Assembly (NCBI GenBank): GCA_002383415.1 | Contig: DFYU01000104.1 | Span: 66,677 to 75,520, forward strand | Reading direction: 5' to 3' | DNA from: Geobacter sp. UBA4074 | GTDB lineage: Bacteria > Desulfobacterota > Desulfuromonadia > Geobacterales > Pseudopelobacteraceae | Length of the DNA stretch: 8,844 nt | Shown: positions 1 to 5,354 of the stretch, piece by piece | How positions within the stretch are numbered: position 1 is the first letter of the stretch | Layout of the letters: every line of letters starts with the position of its first letter | Notes under the pieces: model-generated | Database searches by the model: none | Told to the model about the DNA's origin: nothing | The model's input: only the letters and a program-made list of their open reading frames with translations | Translations under genes and position numbers: made by a program

Positions 1-104
1 AGATGATGCTGGGCCATGCCGACCTCTCCACCACCCAGATCTACACCCATGTGACCCAGGAACGGCTGAAACAGCTGCACCGCCAGTTACACCCCCGCGG
101 ATAA
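1..104 (+). CDS. Tyrosine recombinase XerC/XerD family, C-terminal end only
   Basis: The open frame enters from the left edge (first whole codon at base 3) and stops at TAA 102-104, leaving about 33 residues. They contain LGHADLSTTQIYTHV, the hallmark end of the tyrosine recombinase catalytic domain. The His of LGH is the penultimate active-site residue, and the Tyr of IYTHV is the nucleophile that forms the 3'-phosphotyrosine link with DNA. The following ERLKQLHRQLHPRG matches the short C-terminal helix of housekeeping XerC/XerD enzymes, which resolve chromosome dimers at dif, better than it matches phage integrases. That distinction is an inference from a short fragment, because the N-terminal domain and the catalytic Arg and Lys lie outside the window. 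No dif-like or att-like site was recognised nearby. Confidence 0.78.
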   Translation, partial: MMLGHADLSTTQIYTHVTQERLKQLHRQLHPRG

Positions 105-223
105 CTGTGTACTGAACTGACGGCGACACGCTTCGGCCAGTGGAACACGCTCTAGGCCTGCAACCATCACCCTATTTCCCTGCTGCATCCGATAGCCGCA
201 CAGCCGCCACGAGAAGATCAGAC

Positions 224-252
224 TTGACATATTAATTAGTATGGCTAATAAT
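224..252 (+). promoter_or_regulatory. Putative sigma-70 promoter for ablAB
   Basis: A perfect -35 hexamer TTGACA at 224-229 is followed after 17 bases by AATAAT at 247-252; the alternative TAATAA at 246-251 gives a 16-base spacer. The predicted transcription start is near 259, giving a leader of roughly 150 nt before the ablA ATG at 408. The -35 match is strong and the -10 only fair. The assignment is pattern-based. Confidence 0.55.
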
Positions 253-257
253 TAGCC
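243..257. promoter_or_regulatory. 15-bp palindrome over the -10 region, probable operator
   Basis: GGCTAATAATTAGCC is a perfect inverted repeat with 7-bp arms around one central A. It covers the predicted -10 element and reaches nearly to the start point. A further half-site lies upstream: TAATTAG occurs at 233-239 and again at 249-255, exactly 16 bases apart, and ATTAG at 235-239 also pairs with CTAAT at 245-249. Position and symmetry suggest a repressor site. I do not recognise the binding family. Confidence 0.45.
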
Positions 258-299
258 AGCCAAACAAACTACGTGGATGCACTGTCACGCAACGGATGC

Positions 300-318
300 T
301 GGCGCCCATGCCGCGCCA
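300..318 (+). other. Small hairpin in the ablA leader
   Basis: TGGCGC (300-305) pairs perfectly with GCGCCA (313-318) around a 7-nt loop. It lies about 40 nt after the predicted transcription start and 80 nt before the ribosome binding site. It has no following T-run, so it is not a terminator. It could be a leader stabiliser or chance in GC-rich sequence. Confidence 0.3.
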
Positions 319-365
319 CGGCCACCCCGCCCCTTACCCAAATTACCCGCGCCCCGCATTGAGAA

Positions 366-385
366 CGCTGCAGACCGCTGCATAC
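366..385 (+). repeat. 10-bp tandem repeat before the ablA ribosome binding site
   Basis: CGCTGCAGAC (366-375) is followed directly by CGCTGCATAC (376-385), with nine of ten bases identical. The unit length is about one helical turn. It ends 11 bases before the Shine-Dalgarno sequence. A role is unknown; two copies may be chance. Confidence 0.4.
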
Positions 386-407
386 CACGACCTAAAAAGG
401 AGGGGTA

Positions 408-1721
408 ATGTCTATCTATTCCCCAAAGCAACAGCAAATAGCCGGCAAAATCGAGTCCAAACCGGCTCTCTCCAACTGGAAGGACTGGAAGTGGCAGCTC
501 AGGCATTCGGTACGGGATATCGGCACCTTTGAACGCCTGCTGGGCATCAGGCTGCCGGCAGAACTGAAAGAGCAGTGCACCCAGACCCTGGAAAAATTCC
601 CCCTGGCCGTCACCCCCTACTACCTGTCCCTGATCAACCGCCAGAACTATGCCCAGGATCCGGTGTTCCGTCAGTCCTTCCCGTCACCACAGGAGCTGCA
701 GATGGGGCAGTGCGATATGGCGGATCCGCTCGCCGAAGACGAAGACAGCCCGGTTGCCGGCATCACCCATCGCTATCCCGACCGAGTCCTGTTTCATATC
801 AGCAACATCTGCGCCATGTACTGCCGCCACTGCACCCGCAAACGCAAGGTGGGAGACACCGATTCAATTCCGCAACGCGAAGAGATTGAGAAGGGGCTGG
901 CCTACATCCGCAGCACGCCGGTGATCCGGGACGTGCTGTTATCCGGCGGCGACCCGCTCATGCTCTCCGACGAGCACCTCGACTGGATTCTGACGGAACT
1001 GCGCGCCATTCCCCATGTTCAGGTGATCCGGATCGGCAGCCGGATGCCGGTTGTGCTGCCCTATCGCATCACTAACAAGCTGGTGAGCATGCTCAAAAAA
1101 CACCATCCGGTCTGGCTGAACACCCATTTCAACCACCCCAGCGAGATCACCAGCTCGGCCAAGGAGGCGCTGGCCAAACTGGCTGATGCCGGTATCCCCC
1201 TGGGTAATCAGACCGTGTTACTGGCCGGCGTCAACGACTGCCCGCTGATCATCAAGACACTGGTCCAGCGCCTGGTTGAGAACCGGGTACGCCCCTACTA
1301 CCTGTACCAATGCGACCTTTCGGAGGGCTTGACCCATTTTCGTACACCGGTCGGCAAGGGGATGGAGATCATGGAAAGCCTGATCGGCCACACCAGCGGA
1401 TTCGCTGTGCCGACCTATGTGATTGACGCGCCTGGAGGCGGCGGCAAGATTCCGGTCATGCCCAATTACCTGATTACGCTGGCCACCAACAAGGTGGTGT
1501 TGCGCAACTACGAAGGGGTCATCACCACCTACCAGGAACCTGAATCCTATGAGCAGACCTTTTGCGACCGCAACTGCGCCGACTGTCATCTTGACCTCCA
1601 TATTGAAGGGGGCGCCGAATACGAGGCCATCGGCATCGAGCGACTGTTGTCAGATTATGACGCCACCATTTCACTGACACCGGAAGACAACGAGCGGATG
1701 AAACGGAGGAATGATGACTGA
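408..1721 (+). CDS. ablA: Lysine 2,3-aminomutase (radical SAM, PLP-dependent)
   Basis: This enzyme converts L-lysine to L-beta-lysine by a 1,2-amino shift, using S-adenosylmethionine, a [4Fe-4S] cluster and pyridoxal phosphate in the cytoplasm. The 437 residues match the family length. The cluster motif CxxxCxxC is at C135, C139 and C142. The PLP lysine is K347 in PGGGGK. D303 (QCDLSEG) and D340 (VIDAPGGGG) are at the positions known to hold substrate lysine in the clostridial enzyme. C278 and the C-terminal cluster C386/C390/C393 resemble the intersubunit zinc site of full-length aminomutases. EpmB, the shorter homologue that modifies EF-P, normally lacks this C-terminal region. A strong AAGGAGGGG at 397-405 supports the ATG at 408. 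The overlapping acetyltransferase gene points to osmolyte synthesis rather than lysine fermentation (kamA). Confidence 0.93.
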   Translation: MSIYSPKQQQIAGKIESKPALSNWKDWKWQLRHSVRDIGTFERLLGIRLPAELKEQCTQTLEKFPLAVTPYYLSLINRQNYAQDPVFRQSFPSPQELQMGQCDMADPLAEDEDSPVAGITHRYPDRVLFHISNICAMYCRHCTRKRKVGDTDSIPQREEIEKGLAYIRSTPVIRDVLLSGGDPLMLSDEHLDWILTELRAIPHVQVIRIGSRMPVVLPYRITNKLVSMLKKHHPVWLNTHFNHPSEITSSAKEALAKLADAGIPLGNQTVLLAGVNDCPLIIKTLVQRLVENRVRPYYLYQCDLSEGLTHFRTPVGKGMEIMESLIGHTSGFAVPTYVIDAPGGGGKIPVMPNYLITLATNKVVLRNYEGVITTYQEPESYEQTFCDRNCADCHLDLHIEGGAEYEAIGIERLLSDYDATISLTPEDNERMKRRNDD

Positions 1722-2577
1722 CCAGATCAGCACCATCGGCGCATCAGTGGTGCAGCACGGGAAATACAACGACCGGGTGTATCTGATGAAGCTGGCCCGG
1801 CAGGACAGCCCGGCAATCATCGATGCCATCAACAGGCTGGCGACGCAGCAGGGCTACTCAAAGATATTCGCCAAGCTGCCAGCCCCTGCATCCGAACCGT
1901 TCCTGGCAGACGGCTATCGCATCGAGGCAACCATTCCGAGATTTTTTCAGGAAGACGCCGCCTGCTTGCTCGGCAAATACTTCAACGAACAGCGCATGAC
2001 CGAAAGCAACCCGGAGCTGGTGCACGGTGTGCTGCAGACCGCGCTCAGGCAACCGCTCGCCGCAACCCGACCACTGCCCGACGGGCTGGTCTGCCGCATG
2101 GCCGACCAGCATGACGCCGACGCCATGGCAGAGCTGTATCGGCTGATCTTTGCCAGCTACCCGTTCCCGATCACTGACCCAGACTACCTGCGAGCATGCA
2201 TGTGCAACACGGTGTTTTTCGGCATCTGGGCGGATCAAAAACTGGTGGCGCTGTCATCGGCTGAGATCGATCAGGAAACGAGCAGTGTCGAGATGACCGA
2301 TTTTGCAACCCTGGAGGCATACCGTGGCCACGGACTGGCCCGCTACCTGTTGCAGCAGATGGAGCAGGAGATGGTGCAGCGGGGCATCGTTACCTGGTAC
2401 ACCATTGCGCGGGCCTGCTCATACGGCATGAACAACACCTTCGCCAAAAGCGGCTATGGCTATGCCGGCACCCTGACCAACAACACCCAGATCTCCGGCG
2501 GCCTGGAGAGCATGAACGTCTGGTACAAACACCGGCCCGGCGAGCCGGCAGAAGACGGGACGGCAGCTCATGACTGA
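1714..2577 (+). CDS. ablB: Beta-lysine N6-acetyltransferase (GNAT)
   Basis: It acetylates beta-lysine from acetyl-CoA to give N-epsilon-acetyl-beta-lysine, a compatible solute known from methanogens and some bacteria. Counting from the ATG at 1711, an N-terminal region of about 125 residues precedes a GNAT domain at about 127-270. That domain carries the acetyl-CoA loop YRGHGLARYLL (R205-x-x-G208-x-A210) and a conserved-looking tail around SGGLESMNVWYK. Its position directly behind lysine 2,3-aminomutase is diagnostic of the pair. Two adjacent in-frame ATGs lie at 1711 and 1714. GGAGGA at 1705-1710 touches the first and leaves a workable gap only to the second, so 1714 is chosen (287 residues). 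The gene overlaps the ablA stop (1719-1721), which suggests translational coupling. Confidence 0.9.
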   Translation: MTDQISTIGASVVQHGKYNDRVYLMKLARQDSPAIIDAINRLATQQGYSKIFAKLPAPASEPFLADGYRIEATIPRFFQEDAACLLGKYFNEQRMTESNPELVHGVLQTALRQPLAATRPLPDGLVCRMADQHDADAMAELYRLIFASYPFPITDPDYLRACMCNTVFFGIWADQKLVALSSAEIDQETSSVEMTDFATLEAYRGHGLARYLLQQMEQEMVQRGIVTWYTIARACSYGMNNTFAKSGYGYAGTLTNNTQISGGLESMNVWYKHRPGEPAEDGTAAHD

Positions 2578-3196
2578 CTTTCTCAGGTCAGCAACCCTGC
2601 TGTTCATGCTGCTTAACCCGTTCCTGCTGGTGGTGTATCTGATTGATGTCTTTGACAAGCTGGAGCCGGCCACCTTCAGGGCGGTCATCATCCGGGCAGG
2701 GGTGATCAGCATCGGTGTTTTTTCTGCAGCGGCGCTGCTGGGTGACATGCTCTTCAAGGATCTGATGCAGGCCCAGTTTGCATCATTCCAGCTGTTCGGC
2801 GGCGTGGTCTTTCTGATCATCGGCCTGCGCTTTGTGTTTGAGGGCAACTCAGCCATCAAGGGACTGCGCGGCGAATCTCGCTACATTGCCGGTTCGATCG
2901 CCATGCCGTTGATGATCGGCCCGGGGACCATCAGCGCCAGTATTCTGGCGGGAAAGCGACTGAGCCAGCCCGCGGCGGTCGGCGCCATCACCACTGCCGT
3001 GCTGGCCTGCGTCGGGATCATGATTCTGCTCAAGTACATGCATGACTACGTCCGCTCCCGCAACGCAGAACTGGTGCAACGTTACCTGGATATCGCCGGC
3101 CGGGTCACCGCACTGGTGGTGGGCACCTTTGCCATCGAGATGATCATGCGTGGCCTGGCGGCCTGGGCTGCTGCCATTGCAGGGAATCAGGTGTGA
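2570..3196 (+). CDS. MarC-family integral membrane protein
   Basis: This 208-residue hydrophobic protein has about six predicted membrane segments: roughly residues 5-25, 38-60, 70-92, 105-127, 136-156 and 176-204. It shows MarC/UPF0056 family features, including LNPFLL near the first helix and PLMIGPGTIS (113-122) in the fourth segment. The family sits in the inner membrane and has no settled function; the multiple antibiotic resistance role implied by the name has not held up for E. coli MarC. The ATG at 2570 overlaps the end of ablB by 8 bases (ATGACTGA). With only a weak upstream purine stretch, translation probably depends on coupling to ablB. Position in the ablAB unit raises the possibility of a role in osmolyte or small-solute movement, but that is conjecture. 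Confidence 0.85.
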   Translation: MTDFLRSATLLFMLLNPFLLVVYLIDVFDKLEPATFRAVIIRAGVISIGVFSAAALLGDMLFKDLMQAQFASFQLFGGVVFLIIGLRFVFEGNSAIKGLRGESRYIAGSIAMPLMIGPGTISASILAGKRLSQPAAVGAITTAVLACVGIMILLKYMHDYVRSRNAELVQRYLDIAGRVTALVVGTFAIEMIMRGLAAWAAAIAGNQV

Positions 3197-3252
3197 GAGC
3201 ATGTTTTACGCTACCCACGCTGCAGGACCTGCTGTTAAGGAGGGTTGTCACT

Positions 3253-3981
3253 ATGAAGTCGGTTGTTCTGTTGCACCTGCTGGTGCTGGGCATCACCTGC
3301 GGCACCGCCTGGGCAGAGACACCTGCCAAACGGTGGAGTAACCGGGCTGAGGTATCTTTTATCCGTACCGGCGGCAACACCGATGTCACCACGTTGTCGC
3401 TCAAAAATCTGTTTAGCTACACCATCACCGACCCGCTCAGCATTTCAGCGAAGCTTGAAGCGCTTAGCTCAAAAGAAGGCGGTTCACAGACCGCAGAACG
3501 CTATCTGGCAGAATTGCGGGGCGATTATCTGTTCACCCAACGCATGTATGGCATCGCTTCGACAACATGGCTGCGCGACACATTTGCCGGCATTGCTACC
3601 CACTATGACGGCAACCTGGGGGGTGGCTACAAATTTGTGGATGGCCCCCGCCACACCCTGCTGGGGGAAGCCGGCGCGACGTACACCTACGAGGAATACA
3701 CCAATGGCAGCACTGACAACTACCCGGGGGCTCGGTTGTTCGGTAAGTACCGCTTTGCCTTTGCTGAAAAAAACGCCTTCACCCAGTCGGTTGAATACCT
3801 GCAGAGCCTTGACCAGGCGTCACGACAGGTGATCACCTCTGAAACTGCCGTCATAGCAGCGCTGAACAGTATCTTTTCGCTTAAGACCAGTTACACTTTG
3901 CGCTTCCACAGCAAGCCGGTTCCCGCTGACCTGAAAAAGACCGATACAATCCTGGAGATGGCCCTGGTGGCATCCTTCTGA
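3253..3981 (+). CDS. DUF481 (YdiY-like) outer-membrane beta-barrel protein
   Basis: The 242-residue product begins with a clear signal peptide: MKS, a hydrophobic core of Val and Leu, then TAWA with likely cleavage after A21. The mature part has the alternating, Tyr- and Thr-rich strands of a barrel. These include the opening AEVSFIRTGGNTDVTTLSL, typical of DUF481, a later stretch ending in LGGGYKFV, and a C-terminal Phe in ALVASF, the usual outer-membrane assembly signal. COG3137 relatives are called putative salt-induced outer-membrane proteins. The start at 3253 is chosen over the in-frame GTG at 3193 because AAGGAGGG (3237-3244) sits 8 bases upstream and the signal peptide begins there. 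It lies 56 bases after marC with no terminator seen between, so it is probably the last gene of the ablAB unit. Confidence 0.84.
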   Translation: MKSVVLLHLLVLGITCGTAWAETPAKRWSNRAEVSFIRTGGNTDVTTLSLKNLFSYTITDPLSISAKLEALSSKEGGSQTAERYLAELRGDYLFTQRMYGIASTTWLRDTFAGIATHYDGNLGGGYKFVDGPRHTLLGEAGATYTYEEYTNGSTDNYPGARLFGKYRFAFAEKNAFTQSVEYLQSLDQASRQVITSETAVIAALNSIFSLKTSYTLRFHSKPVPADLKKTDTILEMALVASF

Positions 3982-4047
3982 TCTGGAATCGGCTGTCTGC
4001 ATGCCTCGGCGAAACGGTTGCAACGGCTGGCTTCCCGGGGTAGCCGC

Positions 4048-4371
4048 CTAGCGCCTGCCCCGCCCCCGCCGTTTTTTGGGTTCATCGGCCGGACCTGGCT
4101 GAACACCCTTCAGCGCCACCCGGTAGCCGCAGTCATCGGGCAGCCAGTCCAGGGTGCAAACCAGTGCCGGCGTCAGGGCGATGCACTCCGGGTTGATCCG
4201 GGCACGGTTCTCGAATACCTTGCAGGTGCGGCTGTCCAGGTCCAGGTAACGACAGGCGGTGGTGGTGTAGGTCACCCGGCCACGCTCATCTTCAAGCTTC
4301 TCAAAGCAGCAGCGGCCGCATTGGCGGCAGAGGGCGTCCCACGTCTCTTTATCAAGCATCTGTTCTGTCAT
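4048..4371 (-). CDS. YcgN/YkgJ-type Cys-cluster protein, short form
   Basis: The 107-residue protein starts with the family signature CxxCGxCC (C15, C18, C21, C22), followed by TTTACRYLDLDSRTC (C40, C50), NPECIALTP (C63), C72 and WLPDDCGYR (C81). This order matches the UPF0260/YcgN branch of the YkgJ zinc- or iron-chelating superfamily, whose biochemical role is unknown. The similarity ends at about residue 88. Where E. coli YcgN continues to about 150 residues, this protein ends in a basic tail, KKRRGRGRR, before TAG. It converges on the DUF481 gene with 66 bases between the stops, and is divergent from the hydrolase gene. The ATG at 4369-4371 has no properly spaced Shine-Dalgarno. The GGAGG on the minus strand at 4389-4393 is 17 bases away and serves a tiny upstream frame instead. 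No in-frame ATG, GTG or TTG lies closer to it. Confidence 0.83.
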   Translation of the reverse strand: MTEQMLDKETWDALCRQCGRCCFEKLEDERGRVTYTTTACRYLDLDSRTCKVFENRARINPECIALTPALVCTLDWLPDDCGYRVALKGVQPGPADEPKKRRGRGRR

Positions 4372-4382
4372 TGCGCTACCAT
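4368..4382 (-). CDS. Possible four-codon leader ORF before the YcgN-like gene
   Basis: On the minus strand GGAGG (4393-4389) is followed after 6 bases by ATG GTA GCG CAA TGA, coding for MVAQ. Its stop overlaps the start codon of the YcgN-like gene (ATGA). If translated, it would deliver ribosomes to a start codon that lacks its own Shine-Dalgarno. It is incompatible with the overlapping leaderless-promoter reading of the same bases and may be chance. Confidence 0.25.
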   Translation of the reverse strand: MVAQ

Positions 4383-4406
4383 AACCAGCCTCCAGCGCCC
4401 TGTCAA
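4378..4406 (-). promoter_or_regulatory. Putative promoter of the YcgN-like gene, leaderless geometry
   Basis: Read on the minus strand, a perfect TTGACA (4406-4401) is followed after exactly 17 bases by TATGGT (4383-4378), which matches TATAAT at four of six positions. Six bases separate this from the ATG at 4371, so transcription would begin at or within a base or two of the start codon and the mRNA would be leaderless. Confidence 0.4.
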
Positions 4407-4440
4407 TTCCAGTCAGCCAGCACAGCAGGTCTGTGCGCTA

Positions 4441-4503
4441 AAGCCGCTGAAAAGTGGGCCCGCCACAGTAGACCGGCGGGATAAACAACCATTTCAACGG
4501 CTT
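4441..4503. repeat. 63-nt imperfect palindrome in the divergent intergenic region
   Basis: AAGCCG (4441-4446) pairs with CGGCTT (4498-4503), TGAAA (4448-4452) with TTTCA (4492-4496), TGG (4455-4457) with CCA (4489-4491), and CCCGCC (4459-4464) with GGCGGG (4475-4480). The loop is ACAGTAGACC. That makes 20 base pairs, interrupted by one C/A mismatch, a two-base bulge and an asymmetric internal loop of ATAAACAA. It has no terminal T-run. It lies upstream of both candidate divergent promoters, so it may act as DNA (operator, or dispersed REP-like repeat) unless transcription starts farther out. Confidence 0.55.
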
Positions 4504-4514
4504 CCACGTCTGCC

Positions 4515-4544
4515 TTGCCACGGCACGGGAACTTCCTGTATATA
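4515..4544 (+). promoter_or_regulatory. Putative promoter of the hydrolase gene
   Basis: TTGCCA at 4515-4520 and TATATA at 4539-4544 are separated by 18 bases, and the -10 ends 7 bases before the ATG at 4552. No Shine-Dalgarno is visible between 4535 and 4551, which fits a leaderless or nearly leaderless message. Both hexamers are imperfect. Confidence 0.33.
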
Positions 4545-4551
4545 TGTTCGG

Positions 4552-5322
4552 ATGAAAATCTGTTCACTGGCCAGCGGCAGCAAGGGCAACTGCCTGTATC
4601 TTGAGACCGGCGAAACCCGGCTGCTGGTGGATGCAGGGCTGTCGCTGCGGGAGCTGACCGCACGACTCCTCACGATCGGGGTCGCCCCGGAAACGATCAA
4701 CGCCGTACTGGTTACCCACGAACATCTGGACCATATCCGCAGCGCCGGCTCCTTTGCCCGGCGCTATCAGGTGCCGGTGCTGGTCAGCTACGCCACCCGC
4801 CAGGCTGCAGCCAGCTACCTGAAAAAGGCCCCCTTGCTGGAGTTTGAGACCGGCTACGCCTTTGCCTTCCGCGACTGCATGGTGGACCCCTTTCCGGTGA
4901 CCCACGACTGCTGCGACCCGGTCGGTTTTCTGGTGGAATCCAGCGAAGGGCGCTTTGGCAGCGCCACTGACCTGGGGGTAGTGACCCGCCTGGTGCGGGA
5001 CAAACTGCAGGGCTGCAGGGCCCTGAACCTTGAAGCGAACCACGACCCGGAGATGCTGCTGAACGGCCCCTACCCCTGGCACCTGAAACAGCGGATCAAG
5101 TCACGGCACGGGCACCTCTCCAATCAGGAATCGCTGGAACTGTTGCATGACCTGGCCCACGACAGCCTGGATGCGTTGGTGATGGCCCACCTCTCGGAGG
5201 TGAACAACCACCCCGACAAGGTGGTTGAGACCACGGCCTCGTTTTTGAATGATCAAAACCGCTGTGCCCCGCAGATTGTGATCGGCGACCAGTATCAGGC
5301 GGGGCCCATGATGGAACTATAA
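4552..5322 (+). CDS. Metallo-beta-lactamase-fold hydrolase, WalJ/YycJ-like
   Basis: This 256-residue cytoplasmic protein opens with MKICSLASGSKGN, the typical start of the YycJ/WalJ branch, and has the two-metal signature HEHLDH at H56, H58, D60 and H61. Further likely metal ligands are H118 (PVTHD), D140 (SATDLG) and H213 (MAHLSEVNNH); NLEANHD (159-165) is also a family motif. WalJ-type proteins are thought to be exonucleases or phosphodiesterases linked to DNA repair or cell-wall signalling in Firmicutes, but the role in this lineage is not established. The frame is open far upstream to 4018, overlapping the minus-strand gene. The family-typical N-terminus fixes the start at 4552, although no Shine-Dalgarno is present. 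purB follows after 32 bases and may be cotranscribed. Confidence 0.86.
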   Translation: MKICSLASGSKGNCLYLETGETRLLVDAGLSLRELTARLLTIGVAPETINAVLVTHEHLDHIRSAGSFARRYQVPVLVSYATRQAAASYLKKAPLLEFETGYAFAFRDCMVDPFPVTHDCCDPVGFLVESSEGRFGSATDLGVVTRLVRDKLQGCRALNLEANHDPEMLLNGPYPWHLKQRIKSRHGHLSNQESLELLHDLAHDSLDALVMAHLSEVNNHPDKVVETTASFLNDQNRCAPQIVIGDQYQAGPMMEL

Positions 5323-5354
5323 ATTACAACACCCCACGAAGGAGCATTTGATAC

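Larger units (their letters stand above)
105..407. other. Gene-free interval between the recombinase gene and ablA
   Basis: These 303 bases hold no credible gene: the short frames on either strand lack a ribosome binding site or run out of frame into ablA. Bases 105-220 show nothing clear. The stem CAGTTA (84-89) / TAACTG (102-107) straddles the recombinase stop but has no T-run, so it is not a convincing terminator. Bases 224-257 are conspicuously AT-rich in a GC-rich background and carry the likely ablA promoter. Bases 258-398 would be the 5' leader, which contains a small hairpin and a 10-bp tandem repeat, listed separately. Confidence 0.6.

Noticed and set aside
300..315. Sigma-54-like TGGCGC-N7-GC spacing upstream of ablA
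   Set aside because: The GG and GC are 12 bases apart as required, but the rest of the -24/-12 consensus is missing, and the bases are better explained as the 300-318 hairpin.
3193..3252. Earlier GTG start for the DUF481 protein at 3193, overlapping the marC stop
   Set aside because: A strong AAGGAGGG and a clean signal peptide both place the start at 3253.
3995..4047. Riboswitch-like stretch ending in GGTAGCCG, reminiscent of cyclic-di-GMP riboswitches common in Geobacter
   Set aside because: The conserved GACGCAAAGCC core is absent, and the stretch lies between two convergent stop codons, where a leader element would not be expected.
4024..4077. Terminator between the convergent DUF481 and YcgN-like genes
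   Set aside because: CGGCT (4024-4028) can pair with AGCCG (4042-4046) over a 13-nt loop, but no T-run follows on either strand. The T6 at 4072-4077 is in the YcgN-like coding region and has no stable stem just before it.
4018..4551. In-frame N-terminal extension of the hydrolase back to 4018
   Set aside because: It overlaps the YcgN-like gene on the other strand, has low-complexity non-family sequence, and the homologous N-terminus begins exactly at 4552.
5318..5323. TATAAA as a -10 element for a separate purB promoter
   Set aside because: The bases 17 upstream (TCAGGC) do not resemble a -35, and the motif coincides with the stop codon region of the hydrolase gene.
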